A program made the position numbers and the translations under genes. From positions 1 to 64,000 of the forward strand of contig CAYTJQ010000013.1 in the NCBI GenBank assembly GCA_964438205.1: DNA of 64,000 nucleotides, read 5' to 3'. Of the stretch, positions 15,220 through 23,760 are shown piece by piece (within the stretch, counting starts at the first letter, position 1; every line of letters begins with the position of its first letter). Below the pieces are notes generated by a model. That model was given only the letters and a program-made list of their open reading frames with translations. It did not search any database and had not been told where the DNA came from. The DNA comes from Pseudohaliea sp964438205. Its GTDB lineage: Bacteria; Pseudomonadota; Gammaproteobacteria; Pseudomonadales; Halieaceae.

Positions 15220-17082
15220 ATGAAACACCCCTTCCCGGCCCGTGCCCTGGCGCTCGCCCTGGCACCGCTGGCTGCACTCGCGCAGCCGGCCAGCGACAAC
15301 CCCCTCGAAGAGATCGTGATCACCTCCTCCCGCGTGCCCATGCCGCTGCGGGAGGTGGGCACGGCCATCAGCGTCATCGACGAGGACGAGATCACCCGCC
15401 GCGGCTTCAATTCGCTTGCCGAGATCCTGCGCACGCAGCCGTCCGTGGCCGCGTCCAACACCGGCGGCCCCGGCAAGGCGACGGCGCTGCGTATCCGCGG
15501 CGAGGAAGGCTTCCGCACCAAGGTCCTGGTGGACGGGATCGACATCACCGACACCTCCGGCACCCAGTTCAGTCCGCGCATGGAACAGTTCCTGTCTTCC
15601 GGCATCCAGCGCGTGGAGATCCTGCGCGGCCCCCAGGGCCTCATGTACGGCGCCGATGCCGGCGGCGTCATCAACATCACCACACTCACGCCGCAGGACG
15701 GCCTCGGCGGCCGGATCGCTGTAGAGGCCGGCAGCTTCGGCACCCGAGAGCTCAGCGGCAGCTTCGGCGGTGACCTGGGCGCCGTGGACTTCCTTGTCGG
15801 TGCGGCCGGCTTCGAGACCGACGGCTTCAATTCACGCACCACCGACACGGACCTCGCCGACGACGACGGCTACGAGAACGCAAGCTACAACGCGCGCCTG
15901 GGCTGGGACGTGACGGACACGCTGCGCCTGTCCGTCGCCGGGCGCCGCACCGAAGGCGAGAACGAGTACGACAACTGCTTCACCGTCGACACCTTCGCCC
16001 TCAGCAACAGCTGCAACGATGACTTCACGCAGGACGCCCTGCGCCTGGCGGCCGACTACGAGGGCCGGCAGTTCACCCACCAGCTGGCTTTCAGCGAGAA
16101 CCGCACGGAAAAGGACTTCTACACGGAAGGGCTGCGCAGCTTCGGCGCCGACGGCGAGCTCAGCCGCTGGTCCTACCTGGGCAGCTGGCGCAGCGGCGAG
16201 GTCCTGCGCCTGGTCTATGGCCTCGACCGGGAAACGCAGGCCATCGACGACGGCAGCTTCGACCGGGACCGCGACCAGACCGGCCTCTACGGCGAGGTCC
16301 AGGGCCGCTTCGGCAACGGCTTCACCGTGACCGCCGGCGCCCGTAACGACGACAACGACGACTACGGTAGCTTCACCTCCTACCGGGTAAGCGGCGCCTG
16401 GGTGGCGCCCCTGGCCGGCGGCGAGCTCAAGCTGCGCGGCACCTGGGGCACCGGCTTCCGCGCGCCGAGCCTGTACGAGATTTCCTACAATCGCGGGCCC
16501 TTCGCCTTCCCGCCGGCGGCGACCGCGGGCCTCGAAGAAGAAACCAGCGAGGGCTACGACCTGGGCGTGGCCTGGGCCGGCGAGCGCGGCGAGTACCTGG
16601 AGCTGACCTGGTTCGAGCAACAGGTCGAGAACCAGATCTTCTTCGACCTCGTCGGCTTCTCGGGCTACCTGCAGGAGGATGGCGAGTCCGAGTCCCGCGG
16701 CGTGGAGCTCGCCGCAAGCTGGCCCCTCGCAACAGGACTCACCGTGGACGGCAACTACACCTGGAACGACACGGAAACCGCCAGCGGCGAGCAGCGCGCC
16801 CGCCGCCCGGAGCACCTGGGCAACCTGGGCTTCACCTTCACCGGCCGCGACGAGCGCCTGAAGCTCGGCGCCCACCTGCGCCTGTCCCGGGACGCCGTGA
16901 GCACGATGGCCACCCCCCTCGACGACTACGAAGTGGTGGACCTGAACGCCAGCTTCGAACTGGTCCCGGGACTGACGCTCTTCGGCCGGGTCGAGAACGC
17001 GCTGGACGAAGACTACGAGGAAGTCCCCACCTACCACACCGCCGAGCGCGCCGCCTACGCCGGCGTGCGCTACCGCTTCTGA
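15220..17082 (+). CDS. btuB: TonB-dependent vitamin B12 receptor BtuB
   Basis: 620 residues, close to the E. coli BtuB length (about 614). Signal peptide residues 1-21 (ALA/Q), TonB box EEIVITS at 30-36, plug motifs LRIRGEEGFRTKVLVDGID and ERVEILRGPQG-like VEILRGPQGLMYGADAGGVINI, then a 22-strand-type barrel with Asp-rich loops (YDNCF...SCNDD) and terminal YAGVRYRF. It imports cobalamins across the outer membrane using TonB energy. Regulation is by the riboswitch just upstream, through a hairpin that covers its ribosome-binding site. First gene of the operon with cobO, btuC, btuD and btuF. Confidence 0.93.
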   Translation: MKHPFPARALALALAPLAALAQPASDNPLEEIVITSSRVPMPLREVGTAISVIDEDEITRRGFNSLAEILRTQPSVAASNTGGPGKATALRIRGEEGFRTKVLVDGIDITDTSGTQFSPRMEQFLSSGIQRVEILRGPQGLMYGADAGGVINITTLTPQDGLGGRIAVEAGSFGTRELSGSFGGDLGAVDFLVGAAGFETDGFNSRTTDTDLADDDGYENASYNARLGWDVTDTLRLSVAGRRTEGENEYDNCFTVDTFALSNSCNDDFTQDALRLAADYEGRQFTHQLAFSENRTEKDFYTEGLRSFGADGELSRWSYLGSWRSGEVLRLVYGLDRETQAIDDGSFDRDRDQTGLYGEVQGRFGNGFTVTAGARNDDNDDYGSFTSYRVSGAWVAPLAGGELKLRGTWGTGFRAPSLYEISYNRGPFAFPPAATAGLEEETSEGYDLGVAWAGERGEYLELTWFEQQVENQIFFDLVGFSGYLQEDGESESRGVELAASWPLATGLTVDGNYTWNDTETASGEQRARRPEHLGNLGFTFTGRDERLKLGAHLRLSRDAVSTMATPLDDYEVVDLNASFELVPGLTLFGRVENALDEDYEEVPTYHTAERAAYAGVRYRF

Positions 17083-17098
17083 GACCGGAGACAGCACG

Positions 17099-17710
17099 AT
17101 GAGTGACGAGACGAACCGCGACGAGAAGCACAAGCGCGCGATGCAGAAGCAGAAGGAAGCAGTGGACGCGAGCATCGCGGCCGCCCAGCTCGAGCGCGGC
17201 GTGGCCGTGCTGCTCACCGGCAACGGCAAGGGCAAGTCGAGCTCGGCCTTCGGCATGGTGATGCGCGCCCTCGGCTACGGGCAGAAGGTCGGCGTGGTGC
17301 AGTTCATCAAGGGCGAGCAGCTCTCCGGCGAGGAGCTGTACCTGCGCGACAAGTGCCCGCAGGTGGACTTCTACCAGATGGGCACGGGCTTTACCTGGGA
17401 CACGCAGGACCGCAGCGGCGACATCGCCGCCGCGAAGCGCACCTGGGAGAAGGCGAAGCCGATGCTCGCAGACCCGGCCTTTGACCTGGTGGTCCTGGAC
17501 GAGCTGACCTACATGCTGTCCTTCGACTACCTGCCCGAGGAGGAGGTGCTCGAGGCCCTGGCGAACCGTCCCCGGGAGCAGAGCGTCGTGGTCACCGGCC
17601 GCGGCGGCGGCACGGGCCTGCAGGCCATCATGGACACGGTGTCTGAAGTCCGGGACATCAAGCACGCCTACACGGCGGGCATCAAGGCCCGCAGGGGCGT
17701 GGATTTCTGA
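17099..17710 (+). CDS. cobO: Cob(I)yrinic acid a,c-diamide adenosyltransferase (CobO/BtuR)
   Basis: 203 residues. It transfers the 5'-deoxyadenosyl group of ATP to the cobalt of corrinoids, making the coenzyme form from imported B12. The P-loop GNGKGKSS is at 41-48; VVQFIKGEQ, LVVLDELTYML (Walker B-like) and VVVTGRGG are typical of the CobO/CobA(Salmonella) family. The N-terminal basic helix (EKHKRAMQKQK) is also typical. It starts 16 bases after btuB and its stop overlaps the apparent start of btuC, so it is cotranscribed with the transporter genes. Confidence 0.95.
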   Translation: MSDETNRDEKHKRAMQKQKEAVDASIAAAQLERGVAVLLTGNGKGKSSSAFGMVMRALGYGQKVGVVQFIKGEQLSGEELYLRDKCPQVDFYQMGTGFTWDTQDRSGDIAAAKRTWEKAKPMLADPAFDLVVLDELTYMLSFDYLPEEEVLEALANRPREQSVVVTGRGGGTGLQAIMDTVSEVRDIKHAYTAGIKARRGVDF

Positions 17711-18756
17711 ACGCCACGGACGCGCGCCAGCGGCGGGCCCGGCGCTTCATCGCGCTGCTCGCCGCCCTCCTCCTGCCCGCGGCGCTCGCCAGCCTCGCCC
17801 TCGGTGCCGTTCCCCTCGGGCTGCAGGGACTTGCCGCGGGCCTTTCGGCGGCCCTGACCGGCGACTTCAACGACCCGGCGGCTACCATCCTCGCGCAGCT
17901 GCGCCTGCCGCGGACGCTGCTCGCCGGGGCCATGGGCGCCGTCCTGGCCCTCTGCGGCGCCGTGAGCCAGGGCCTGTTCCGCAACCCGCTCGCGGACCCG
18001 TCGCTCATCGGCGTCACCGGCGGTGCCATCCTCGGGGCGGCGGCGGCCATGGTGCTCGGTGCCGGCGCCCTGCCGGCGCTGCCGGTACTGACCGTGGTCT
18101 CTCTCGGCGCCTTCGTCGGCGGGGTGGCCGCGGTGCTCCTCGTCTACCATCTCGCCACGGACAGTACGGGGACTTCCGTGGCGACCATGCTCCTCGCCGG
18201 GATTGCCATCACGGCCCTCGCCGGCGCCCTCGTCTCCCTGTTCGAGTTCTACGCGGACAATACGCTGCTGCGGCGCATCAGCCTGTGGAAGATGGGCGGT
18301 CTGGAAAGCGGCAGCTGGCTGGAAGTGGGTCTGGCCCTGGTGGTCACCGCCACGCTCTGCCTGACCCTGCCCCGGCACGGCACGGCACTGAACGCGCTGC
18401 TTCTCGGTGAATCCGAGGCCGCCCACCTCGGCATCCGGGTGGGCCGCCTGAAAGCGACCCTCGTGGCCTGGATCGCCCTCGGTGTCGGCGTCTCCGTCGC
18501 CCTCGCGGGCACCATCGCCTTCGTCGGCCTGGTCGTGCCCCACGTGGTGCGCCTGGCCATCGGGCCGGACCACCGCTACCTGCTGCCGGGCTCCGCGCTC
18601 GCCGGCGCGATCCTGCTGCTCCTGGCCGATACCGCCGCGCGCCTGCTGGCGCCCCCGGCGGAGATCCCCGTCGGCATTCTCACCGCGCTGGTGGGTGTGC
18701 CCTTCTTCCTCTCCCTGCTGCGGCAGCGGGCGCGCTTCGGCATGGTGGCCGCGTGA
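17707..18756 (+). CDS. btuC: Vitamin B12 ABC transporter permease BtuC (FecCD family), apparent CTG start
   Basis: 349 residues if it starts at CTG 17707. The conserved FecCD region begins well before the first ATG (17932): LRLPRTLLAGAMGAVLALCGAV, with a preceding basic stretch and hydrophobic helix as in E. coli BtuC. The frame is open back to a TGA at 17644 but has no ATG, GTG or TTG between that stop and 17932. CTG 17707 overlaps the cobO stop (CTGA) and has AGGGG nine bases upstream, so a CTG start coupled to cobO is the best reading. About ten membrane helices follow, with NPLADPSLIGVTGGA and FVGLVVPHVVRL typical of the family. Function: moves B12 through the inner membrane. Confidence 0.88.
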   Translation: MNATDARQRRARRFIALLAALLLPAALASLALGAVPLGLQGLAAGLSAALTGDFNDPAATILAQLRLPRTLLAGAMGAVLALCGAVSQGLFRNPLADPSLIGVTGGAILGAAAAMVLGAGALPALPVLTVVSLGAFVGGVAAVLLVYHLATDSTGTSVATMLLAGIAITALAGALVSLFEFYADNTLLRRISLWKMGGLESGSWLEVGLALVVTATLCLTLPRHGTALNALLLGESEAAHLGIRVGRLKATLVAWIALGVGVSVALAGTIAFVGLVVPHVVRLAIGPDHRYLLPGSALAGAILLLLADTAARLLAPPAEIPVGILTALVGVPFFLSLLRQRARFGMVAA

Positions 18757-19547
18757 GCGCGCTCCTCGAAGCCCGCGGGCTGAGTGCCGGCTGGGGTGCC
18801 TGCCCGGTACTCTCGGGTATCGACCTGGCGCTGGCCGCCGGCGAGGTGCTGGGCCTGCTCGGGCCCAACGGCGCGGGCAAGTCGACGCTGCTGCGCGCCA
18901 TGGCCGGGGACCTGGCGCCCCTCGCCGGGCGCCTGGCGCTCGACGGCCGGCCGCTGGCGGACTGGGCGCCGGAAGAGCGGGCCCGGCGCGTGGCCTACCT
19001 GCCGCAGGCATCGACACTCGCGTTCCCGTTCACGGTGCACGAGGTCGTGATGCTCGGGCGCTTGCCCCACGAGGCCGGGCGCCGCGCGGACGAGGCACTG
19101 GTCCGCGCGGCGCTCGCCTGGACCGATACCACGCACCTGGCGGGCCGGCTCTATACCCTGCTCTCCGGCGGTGAGCAGCAGCGCGTGCAGCTCGCCCGGG
19201 TTCTATGCCAGTTATTGCATAGGTCAGCGGATGAACCCCTGGACGGCCGCCTGCTGCTCCTCGACGAGCCGAGCGCGGCGCTGGACCTGCGCCACCAGCA
19301 GCTGCTGGCCGACACGGTGCGCAACCTGGCCGCCCGCGGCTGCAGCGTGGTGCTGTCGCTGCACGACCTCAACCTGCTGTCGAGCCTCGCCGATCGGCTA
19401 CTGGTCCTCGCCCACGGTGAGTGCCGGGCGCTGGATACACCGGCGGCGCTCCTCACCCGCGAATTCCTCGGCGAGCTGTTCCGTACCGAGCTCGCGGTGC
19501 AGCCGCATCCACTGAAGGGATACCCGCTTGTTTTCCCGGGCGCCTGA
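18753..19547 (+). CDS. btuD: Vitamin B12 ABC transporter ATP-binding protein BtuD (HmuV-like)
   Basis: 264 residues starting with GTG 18753, which overlaps the btuC stop by four bases (GTGA). Walker A GPNGAGKST at 37-45, Q-loop LPQAS, signature LSGGEQQR at 137-144, Walker B LLLLDEP at 167-173, and the H-loop LSLHDL. By sequence alone it resembles the haem transporter ATPase HmuV; placement between btuC and btuF under a cobalamin riboswitch makes B12 the likely substrate. It powers BtuC. Confidence 0.88.
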   Translation: MSALLEARGLSAGWGACPVLSGIDLALAAGEVLGLLGPNGAGKSTLLRAMAGDLAPLAGRLALDGRPLADWAPEERARRVAYLPQASTLAFPFTVHEVVMLGRLPHEAGRRADEALVRAALAWTDTTHLAGRLYTLLSGGEQQRVQLARVLCQLLHRSADEPLDGRLLLLDEPSAALDLRHQQLLADTVRNLAARGCSVVLSLHDLNLLSSLADRLLVLAHGECRALDTPAALLTREFLGELFRTELAVQPHPLKGYPLVFPGA

Positions 19548-20421
19548 GCGCATGCGCCTGCTGCAGGGCGGGTGGCGGGCGCTGCTGCTGTTCTTTTCGG
19601 CGACGCTGCAGGCTGCGCCCGTCAGCGTCGTCGACAGCCGCGGCGAGGCCGTCAGCCTGCCCGCTCCCGCCGAACGGATCGTGGCGCTGGCGCCGCACCT
19701 GGCGGAGAACCTGTTCGCCGCCGGCGGCGGCGGCCGCCTCGTGGGTACCGTGGCCTACAGCGACCATCCCGCGGCCGCCCGGGACGTGCCGCAGATCGGC
19801 GGCTACAATGCTCTCAGCCTCGAGGCCATCGTCGCACTGCAGCCGGATCTCGTCCTGGCCTGGGGCTCCGGCAACGGCGCCGCCATCGTCCGCCGCCTGG
19901 AGACCCTCGGCATTCCCGTTTACGTCGACGAGGTGCGCGACCTCGCCCGGATCGGCGAAACCCTGACGCACCTGGGCCGGCTCGCCGGCACACCGGCGCA
20001 GGGCGAGGCGGCAGCCGCGGCTTTGGCGGACGGCTTCGCCGCCCTCGGCCCGCCACCGGGCAGCCGACGGCTGCGCGTGTTCTACCAGCTCTGGCACGAT
20101 CCCATGCAGACCGTAGGCGGCAACCACCTGATCAGTGCGGTCATCGAACGCTGCGGCGGGGAGAACCTGTTCGCGGACGTGCCGTCGCTGGCGCCCCGGG
20201 TCAGCCGGGAAGCGGTGCTCGCGCGCGATCCGGAAGTCATCATCGCCAGCGGCGCAGGCCGGGAGACGCCGCCCTGGCTCGCCGAGTGGCGCCGCTTCCC
20301 GCGGCTGTCAGCCGTGGCGGCGGACGCGCTCTACGGGCTGAACCCGGACCTCATCCAGCGGCCGACGCCGCGGCTCCTGGACGGCGCCCGCGCCGTCTGC
20401 GCCCTCCTCGACGCGGCCCGG
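19528..20421 (+). CDS. btuF: Periplasmic cobalamin-binding protein BtuF (3' end in assembly gap)
   Basis: 298 residues are visible. The start is TTG 19528 with GAAGGGA eight bases upstream, overlapping btuD by 20 bases; ATG 19552 is the alternative and lacks a clear ribosome-binding site. A hydrophobic signal (ALLLFFSATLQAAP) is followed by the helical-backbone metal-receptor fold: ERIVALAPHLAENLFAAG, IGGYNALSLEAIVALQPDLVLAW, FYQLWHDPMQTVGG and DVPSLAPRVSREAVLARDPEVIIAS. The BtuF family binds B12 in the periplasm and delivers it to BtuCD. The visible part already has full family length, so the stop codon should lie only a few codons into the N gap. Confidence 0.88.
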
Positions 20422-20521
20422 NNNNNNNNNNNNNNNNNNNNNNNNNNNNNNNNNNNNNNNNNNNNNNNNNNNNNNNNNNNNNNNNNNNNNNNNNNNNNNN
20501 NNNNNNNNNNNNNNNNNNNNN
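20422..20521. other. Assembly gap (100 N) between convergent btuF and sstT
   Basis: Placeholder-length N run covering both 3' ends. An apparent open frame running through it from btuF into 21.7 kb is an artefact. Further B12 genes or a strong terminator could be hidden here. Confidence 0.98.
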
Positions 20522-21693
20522 TCCACGGCCCAGGTGTAGACCACGTCCGTGCTCGAATTGAGCGCGGTCTCGGCCGAGTCCTGGATCACGCTGATCACGA
20601 AGCCCACCGCCACCACCTGCATGGCCACGTCGAGGGGAATGCCGAAGAGCGAGCAGGCCAGGGGGATGAGCAGCAGGCTGCCGGAGGGGACGCCGCTGGC
20701 GCCGCAGGCGGCGAGGGCGGACACGACGCAGAGCACGAGAGCACTGGCAAAGCTCGCCTCGATGCCGAGCGTATTGGCGGCGGCCAGGGTAAGCGTGGTG
20801 ATGGTGATCGCGGCGCCGGCCATGTTCACGGTGGCGCCCACCGGGATGGTCACCGAGTAGAGCTCCTCGCTGATGCCGAGCTTCTTCGCCAGCGCGAGGT
20901 TCACCGGGATGTTGGCCGCGGAGCTGCGGGTGAAGAACGCGGTGATCCCCGACTCCTCCAGGCAGCGCAGCACCACCGGGTAGGGGTTGCGGCGCGTCAC
21001 CAGGAAAACAATCAGCGGATTGACGAGCAACGCCACTGCCAGCATGGCGCTGACAAGGAGCAGCGCCAGGGCCGCGTAGTCGGCCAGGGCCGCGATGCCG
21101 GTGGTCGCGACCGTGGAGGCCACCAGCCCGAAGATACCCACCGGGGCGAGGCGGATCACGTAGCGGACCACGTCGGCCACGCCGCCGGCGAGCGTTTCCA
21201 GGTGCTCGCGGAAGCTTGTGGGCGCGCGGCGGAAGCTGATGCCGAGGAGCACCGCCCAGGTGAGGCAGCCGAGAAAATTTCCCTCGAGCAGCGCGTTCAA
21301 GGGGTTGTCCACGAGCTTGAACAGCACATCGGCCAGCACGCTGCCGACTGCCGCCGGCGGGCTCCCCTCGGCCGCATCGACGAGGACCAGGGTCTGCGGG
21401 AAAGCGAAGCTCAGCAGCACGCCCACCAGCGCTGCGCACACGGTCCCTGCCAGGTAGAGCAGCAGCGTCAGGAACGTACGCCGCGCATCGCCGCCGCGCT
21501 CGTGCCGGTTGGCGATCGCGGACATCACCAGGAGCAGTACGAGCAGCGGTGCCACCGCCTTCAGCATGCTGACGAAGAGACGCCCGAGCAGGCCCACGGA
21601 CTCCCCGGCACCGGGCAGCAGGGCGCCGCAGAGCGCACCGAGCACGACCCCGGCGAGGATCTGCGGCACCAGGCCCCAGCGCAGTGGATTCAT
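20522..21693 (-). CDS. sstT: Sodium/serine-threonine symporter SstT (C-terminus in assembly gap)
   Basis: About 390 residues are visible from ATG 21693 (GGAGG upstream). Family members run a little over 400, so roughly 15-25 C-terminal residues are lost in the gap. It is a dicarboxylate/amino acid:cation symporter fold with many membrane helices. Family sequences include SSAANIPVNLALAKKLGI, YSVTIPVGATVNMAGAA, ACGASGVPSGSLLLIPLA and the conserved VIQDSAETALNSSTDV sodium-site region. It imports serine and threonine with sodium, which fits a marine or saline habitat. Confidence 0.9.
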
Positions 21694-21808
21694 GGGCAAC
21701 CTCCAGCGGCTGACAGGGGAAGAAGGGGAAAGGAGCGTAGTGTACGCGAGCGCCGGCGGCTGTGGTAAGTTGCGACACCCCGCAAGCACCCGAGCAGAGG
21801 ACACCCGC

Positions 21809-23089
21809 ATGAAACCCGAGACCATCGCGCTGCACGCCGGCTACGACGGCGACCCGGCCAGCAGCCACGCGGCCACCACGCCGATCTACCAGACAACGTC
21901 CTACACCTTCGACAACACGCAGCACGGGGCGGACCTGTTCGACCTCAAGGTCCCCGGCAACATCTACAGCCGGATCATGAACCCCACCTGCGCAGTGCTC
22001 GAGGAGCGTCTTGCGCAGCTCGAAGGGGGGGTCGGCGCCCTCGCCGTCGCCTCGGGCATGGCGGCGATCCGCTACGCCATCGAAGTGATCGCCGAGGCCG
22101 GCACCAATATCGTCAGCACGTCGCAGCTCTACGGCGGCACCTACAACCTGTTCGCGCACACCTTCCCGCGCCAGGGCATCGAGACCCGCTTCGTCGCCGC
22201 CGACGACTTCGACCGCATTCCCGAGCTCATCGATGGAAAGACCCGGGCACTCTTCTGCGAGTCCATCGGCAACCCCGCCGGCAACGTGGTCGACGTCGCG
22301 CGCTGGGCTGAGATCGCCGAGGCCCACGGCGTACCGCTCATCGTCGACAACACCGTACCCACGCCTTTCCTCTGCCGCCCCTTCGACCACGGCGCGCACA
22401 TCGTCGTGCACTCGCTGACCAAGTACATCGGCGGCCACGGCACCACCGTCGGCGGCGCCATCGTCGACTCCGGGCGCTTCGACTGGAAGGGCAATGCCGA
22501 GCGCTTCGCCGTACTCAACGAGCCGGACCCGTCCTACCACGGCGTGGTGTACACGGAAGCGCTGGGCGAGGCCGCCTACATCGGCCGCTGCCGGGTGGTA
22601 CCGCTACGCAATACGGGCGCCGCACTGGCCGCCCACTCGGCCTTCCTGATCATGCAGGGGCTGGAAACGCTGGGCCTGCGCATGGAGCGCCACTGTGAGA
22701 ACGCCGAGCGCATCGCCGCCTGGCTGGCCGAACATCCGGCGGTCACCCACGTGAACTACGCGACGCTACCGGACAGCCCCTACCGGGCCACCTGCGAGAA
22801 GATCTGCGGCGGCCGCGCCTCGGGTATTCTCAGCTTCGGCGTCAACGGCGGCCGCGAGGCCGGCGCCCGCTTCATCGACGCCTTGGAGCTGATCCTGCGG
22901 CTGGTGAACATCGGCGACGCCAAGTCCCTGGCCTGCCACCCGGCGAGTACCACGCACCGGCAGCTGTCACCGGAGGAGCTGGCCTCCGCCGGCGTCACCG
23001 AGGACATGGTGCGCCTGTCCATCGGCATCGAGCACGCCGACGATATCATCGCCGACATCGAGCAGGCGCTGGCCGCCAGCCAGCAGTAA
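21809..23089 (+). CDS. metY: O-acetylhomoserine sulfhydrylase (Cys/Met metabolism PLP enzyme)
   Basis: 426 residues from ATG 21809 (AGAGGA upstream); the 5' part of the open frame before this lies in the divergent sstT region. Members of this length class (about 425-430) make homocysteine from O-acetylhomoserine and sulfide. Visible are TTPIYQTTSYTFDNTQHGADLF, SRIMNPT, ASGMAA, the PLP lysine in VVHSLTKYIGGHGTT, and the C-terminal ASTTHRQLSPEE. PLP holds the substrate as a Schiff base. Cystathionine gamma-synthase is the main alternative, but the length and the YTFDNTQHGADLF segment favour MetY. Divergent from sstT. Confidence 0.88.
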   Translation: MKPETIALHAGYDGDPASSHAATTPIYQTTSYTFDNTQHGADLFDLKVPGNIYSRIMNPTCAVLEERLAQLEGGVGALAVASGMAAIRYAIEVIAEAGTNIVSTSQLYGGTYNLFAHTFPRQGIETRFVAADDFDRIPELIDGKTRALFCESIGNPAGNVVDVARWAEIAEAHGVPLIVDNTVPTPFLCRPFDHGAHIVVHSLTKYIGGHGTTVGGAIVDSGRFDWKGNAERFAVLNEPDPSYHGVVYTEALGEAAYIGRCRVVPLRNTGAALAAHSAFLIMQGLETLGLRMERHCENAERIAAWLAEHPAVTHVNYATLPDSPYRATCEKICGGRASGILSFGVNGGREAGARFIDALELILRLVNIGDAKSLACHPASTTHRQLSPEELASAGVTEDMVRLSIGIEHADDIIADIEQALAASQQ

Positions 23090-23123
23090 ACCCGGTGAAA
23101 CGGCCCGGACGGCTCTAGCCGAC

Positions 23124-23693
23124 TCAGCCGCCGCCTGGCGTGTCCCCGTAATAGGCGCGCCAGCTGGCGAGCTTCTCCGGGATATCGGCGCCTGCCGGCT
23201 CCTCGTAGGCGCGCATGCGAGTCGCCAGGCCCGGCCCCAGGGCCTCCAGGTATTCCGCTGTCGGCACGTAGTAGAAGAAATCGAACAGGCGCTCGGCGAA
23301 GCGCCAGGCGCCGTCTTCGCGACGGTAGCGGTCCGAATAGCGGATCGCCGCCAGCATCGGTTCACCCTTGCGCTGCATCTCCGCATGCGACAGCACAATG
23401 CCCGTGGCCTCGTCGGGATCGTCGCCGAAGCGGATGATCCTGTCGTGGGTGAAGTGGTTGCTCGGACCGAGCACGGCGAAGCGGCCCCGGTACAGCTCGA
23501 TGACCGCGTCGCGGCCGCGGGCATCCATCACCCCGTCCCGGGACAGGATGCGCACGTCTTCCGTAAACAGACCCGGCATGGCAGCCATGTCGCGGTCATC
23601 CATGACCAGGCCGTAGCGGGCGATGAGTTCCTCGATGGCAATGCGGTCTTCGAGGCGCTGCAGGCGCGTTTCGAGCGAGTTGTTTGAGTCCAT
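23124..23693 (-). CDS. SnoaL/NTF2-like domain protein
   Basis: 189 residues. The pattern LEDRIAIEELIARYGLVMDDRDM...LFTEDVRILSRDGVMDARGRDAVIELYRGRF is the N-terminal half of the SnoaL_4/NTF2-like fold, a cone-shaped barrel used by dehydratases, isomerases and dioxygenase small subunits. WRFAERLFDFFYYVPT is the usual last strand. Catalytic role cannot be assigned. It is divergent from the acyl-CoA dehydrogenase with the palindrome at 23715 between them, and converges with metY. Likely helps degrade the same compound as the dehydrogenase and ligase to its right (inference). Confidence 0.75.
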   Translation of the reverse strand: MDSNNSLETRLQRLEDRIAIEELIARYGLVMDDRDMAAMPGLFTEDVRILSRDGVMDARGRDAVIELYRGRFAVLGPSNHFTHDRIIRFGDDPDEATGIVLSHAEMQRKGEPMLAAIRYSDRYRREDGAWRFAERLFDFFYYVPTAEYLEALGPGLATRMRAYEEPAGADIPEKLASWRAYYGDTPGGG

Positions 23694-23714
23694 GGCTTTC
23701 CTCCCGAGTTATTT

Positions 23715-23729
23715 TTGAATATCATTCAA
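23715..23729. promoter_or_regulatory. Palindromic operator-like site TTGAA-N5-TTCAA, copy 1
   Basis: TTGAATATCATTCAA is a perfect 6+6 inverted repeat in the 67-base space between the divergent SnoaL-like and acyl-CoA dehydrogenase genes, set in an AT-rich stretch. A matching site is at 29811. It differs from the operator family at 3872/7525/12110. Confidence 0.6.
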
Positions 23730-23760
23730 GAAAAGCATAACGCATTGCAAGGAGTCCCGC

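Noticed and set aside
18753..19547. Haem-uptake (HmuV) assignment for the ATPase
   Set aside because: Sequence resembles HmuV, but the cobalamin riboswitch, cobO and btuC/btuF neighbours make B12 the better substrate.
19528..21768. Single 746-residue frame from btuF into sstT
   Set aside because: It crosses 100 N bases and continues antisense to sstT; an artefact of the gap.
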